Assembly (NCBI RefSeq): GCF_019578655.1
Contig: NC_063260.1
Coordinates: forward strand, 25,506,888 to 25,570,887
Source of the DNA: Ricinus communis
Lineage: Eukaryota; Streptophyta; Magnoliopsida; Malpighiales; Euphorbiaceae
Reading direction: 5' to 3'
Length of the DNA stretch: 64,000 bases
Shown in pieces: positions 61,831 to 64,000 of this stretch. The position numbers were made by a program, and so were the translations under genes. The notes beneath the pieces were generated by a model, which was not told where the DNA came from, ran no database searches, and saw only the letters and a program-made list of their open reading frames with translations. Every line of letters starts with the position of its first letter. The first letter of the stretch is position 1.

Positions 61831-63810
61831 GTTGTTAGTTTGGACAAATACAAAACTTTCCCGTGTGATTAAACTTATTCTAGTACCTGGTAGCCGAGCA
61901 ATTGACAGTGTTACTAATTAATAATTATAATTTTATAGTTAATAATATTGTTACACGTTTAATCATCGAGATATATATAAATTACTTTTTTAAAAATTTA
62001 ATATCATTATTATTATTATTATTAAAGAATTCTATATACAAATAATAAATAATATATAGAGAGCCAACAAATTAAATCTATGAATAAATCATATTAAAGT
62101 GTATTTATAATTATATAGGCATCAAAATAAAGTCAAAATCTAATTCGGGATAATTGTTTTTCCTTTTCCATTTATGGCTTCACTTATTGCTACCAACTGG
62201 TATGTTCCCATTGGATAGGAGGAGCTAGCTGCCCTTGTGGTTAAGAGTTTATTGTTTTTCTTTTGTTCCGCTTTTAAATTTCTTTTTCTTTTTGCGCTTC
62301 AAAACTCACTCCTTATATATCAGTTTTTGTTTTTATAATTTTCTTTAATATTTTAACTTAAAATATAATATATTATTATGTCCACGTTGACTTGTGTGAA
62401 TTCGTTACTGAGGGTGTTTTGTTTTAAAATTTCCTTTACTAATAGTTTAAAATATCAATTATTATAATATTTAATATTGTTAATTATGGTTTTCTTTTTA
62501 TTTTTTAAAAATGATAAGTAATTACTTATAAATTTGGAGTTGGAAGATGTGAAATTGAAAACATTAAATATTGCGTTGATAAATTAAAATATTAAAGAAT
62601 TTTTATTTTTTAACTTAATTAATTTTTATAATAGTTTAATTTTTATTTTCAGTAATATTTATTATTTTTTTAGAATTTAATTATTAGAAATGGTTCTAGT
62701 TCATTACCTGCCATAATATTATATAACACAATTAGATTTGAGTTTAGATACTTCTAAATGTGCGAGTACATTATCTACAGTAAAAAATTTTAATCAATGC
62801 ATCAAATAAAAGCATGATACATGCATTGGGCACTTGAGTATTTTTTTTATAATTATATTTAGAAATAATTATAAATTTAATATTTTTAACTTCTTAATAT
62901 TTTTATTTTAGTATCTGATAAATTAAATAAAAATTAAAGTATTAAATTAACTAATTGATATAAATTTAAAAATATAAATATATAATCAGTTAAAATGAAA
63001 TTATTTAATTAAGTGTACTCCATCAAAATGGTGGGATCTTTTAATCATCCATCTCAACAAAATACAAACTCTAAATTAGACAGTTAAAGAGGAGGGTATA
63101 CATAAAGTGTTTTCTAAGAGAATATTATATTTGGCTCTTTTTAAAACAAGAATATAAGAAAAATATGAGGGTCCAATGTACCAGATAAGATAAATATTAA
63201 AATCATATATCTACAAAGTTTTTCTAATATACATATATCAAAATTTATATAAATATTAATTTGAAATTAAATAAAATTTATTATTATATAAAAAATTATA
63301 ACCTAATAAATATTTAATATTTAATTAAATTAGATAAAATTATAGCAATTAAAAATAAAGAAATTAATATTTTATTTTATTATATAAATAAAATTAATAT
63401 GTATAAAAATATTAATAATATAAAAATATTTTTTAAATAAAATCTAAAAATTTATAATGGTACAGTATAAAATTTATTTATTTTTATATCTTTTCTTAAA
63501 TTGAATTAATATTTTTATTTGTACACAGATTTTATTTATGTATGTCTCGTATCACGAACTATAAACAAAGATAAGTTTTAAAAGGAAAATCCATTTGATA
63601 CTAATCTTTGCCAAAAAGAATGGAAAAGATAAATGAAAGCAGATATGAACCCGCCATTTATGTCCTATGATATTTGCTTGCTGGCTCGACGCAAGAATTA
63701 AGTTGGAGTTTAACAGTTAACCGGTTCGGGCTTTTGGTTTCAGATAGAAGAATAAGATAAAATACGACTGCAGGACCAAGTGGAAGTGAACCCTACCTCA
63801 ATTTTGTCTT
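61831..63810. other. AT-rich spacer
   Basis: Mostly A/T runs with a short (TTA)n at 62004-62023. No gene was recognised. The right end leads into the promoter listed next. Confidence 0.5.
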
Positions 63811-63983
63811 CACCGCCAGGCGGTGTCCTTTTTTTATATATCTGCTGAAGCCATTTTGCAGAGCTAATTGTATACAACAAACTCACCCTACTCAACAAAA
63901 CAAAGAGAAATAAGAAAGATCAAAGGCTTTTCTTTTTCTTTTCAATTAATAACATTAAAAGGGAACCCAGAAGAAATTGAAAA
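63811..63983 (+). promoter_or_regulatory. promoter and 5' leader of a plus-strand gene at the window edge
   Basis: A TATA-like TTTATATATC at 63834-63843 is preceded by a 15-base palindrome, CACCGCC-A-GGCGGTG, at 63811-63825. A leader of about 110 bases, A-rich with TTTTCTTTTTC, reaches an ATG at 63984. The spacing is right for a plant promoter. Confidence 0.45.
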
Positions 63984-64000
63984 ATGGGTCATGGTAAAAT
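63984..64000 (+). CDS. possible start of a truncated gene
   Basis: ATG followed by GGTCATGGTAAAAT gives MGHGK, cut by the window end. It is supported only by the upstream promoter-like sequence and an A-rich ATG context (GAAAAATGGG). The product cannot be told. Confidence 0.35.

Overview
This is plant nuclear DNA. Intron-containing genes sit in very AT-rich intergenic sequence with LTR retrotransposons, a MULE-like element, a SINE-like element and microsatellites. The coding repertoire (ARID-ELM2-SANT protein, SR45a-like factor, RHB1A-like RING protein, SAP30-like subunit, TIR-NB-ARC-like protein) is that of a eudicot. I lean to Malpighiales (Euphorbiaceae-like), but that is an impression and no database was searched. 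There is no sign of bacterial, organellar or viral-genome DNA.

Layout. 1-4950 is AT-rich with no gene found. 4965-9622 (+) is a TIR-NB-ARC-like gene with a spliced leader and short uORFs. 11490-18330 is a decayed partial copy of the E2 locus found further right, split by a Ty3-type chromodomain retrotransposon (12080-17642, target duplication TTTAA). 18527-20059 (-) is an intronless kelch-like protein with two hydrophobic segments. 21345-26102 holds a minus-strand kinase-like exon fragment and a plus-strand IRE1-like pseudokinase/KEN-type gene. 27074-27331 is a LINE-like remnant. 27648-31938 (-) is an intact six-exon ubiquitin-conjugating enzyme (UBC4/5/6 type) carrying a 1.58-kb MULE-like element in its last intron. 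34270-38846 (-) encodes an ARID-ELM2-SANT protein. 40157-44960 is a pair of related LTR-like sequences in tandem, the first with another LTR-like element nested in it. 47558-48855 (-) is a RING-H2 E3 ligase of the RHB1A type. 51730-53934 (-) is a SAP30-like (AFR1/AFR2-type) HDAC-complex subunit. 57564-60903 (-) is an SR45a-like splicing factor with a SINE in its fifth intron. A promoter, leader and ATG at the right edge suggest a further plus-strand gene cut by the window.

Functionally the genes are independent housekeeping, regulatory and immunity-type loci: ubiquitination (E2 and RING E3), chromatin (ARID-ELM2 and SAP30-like), splicing (SR45a) and TIR-NB-ARC signalling. Exon coordinates were derived by hand from reading-frame continuity, GT/AG borders and remembered family sequences. 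For the UBC, ARID, RHB1A-like, AFR-like and SR45a-like genes every junction keeps frame, which makes those models strong. The IRE1-like gene is the least certain at both ends and is the most interesting locus here.
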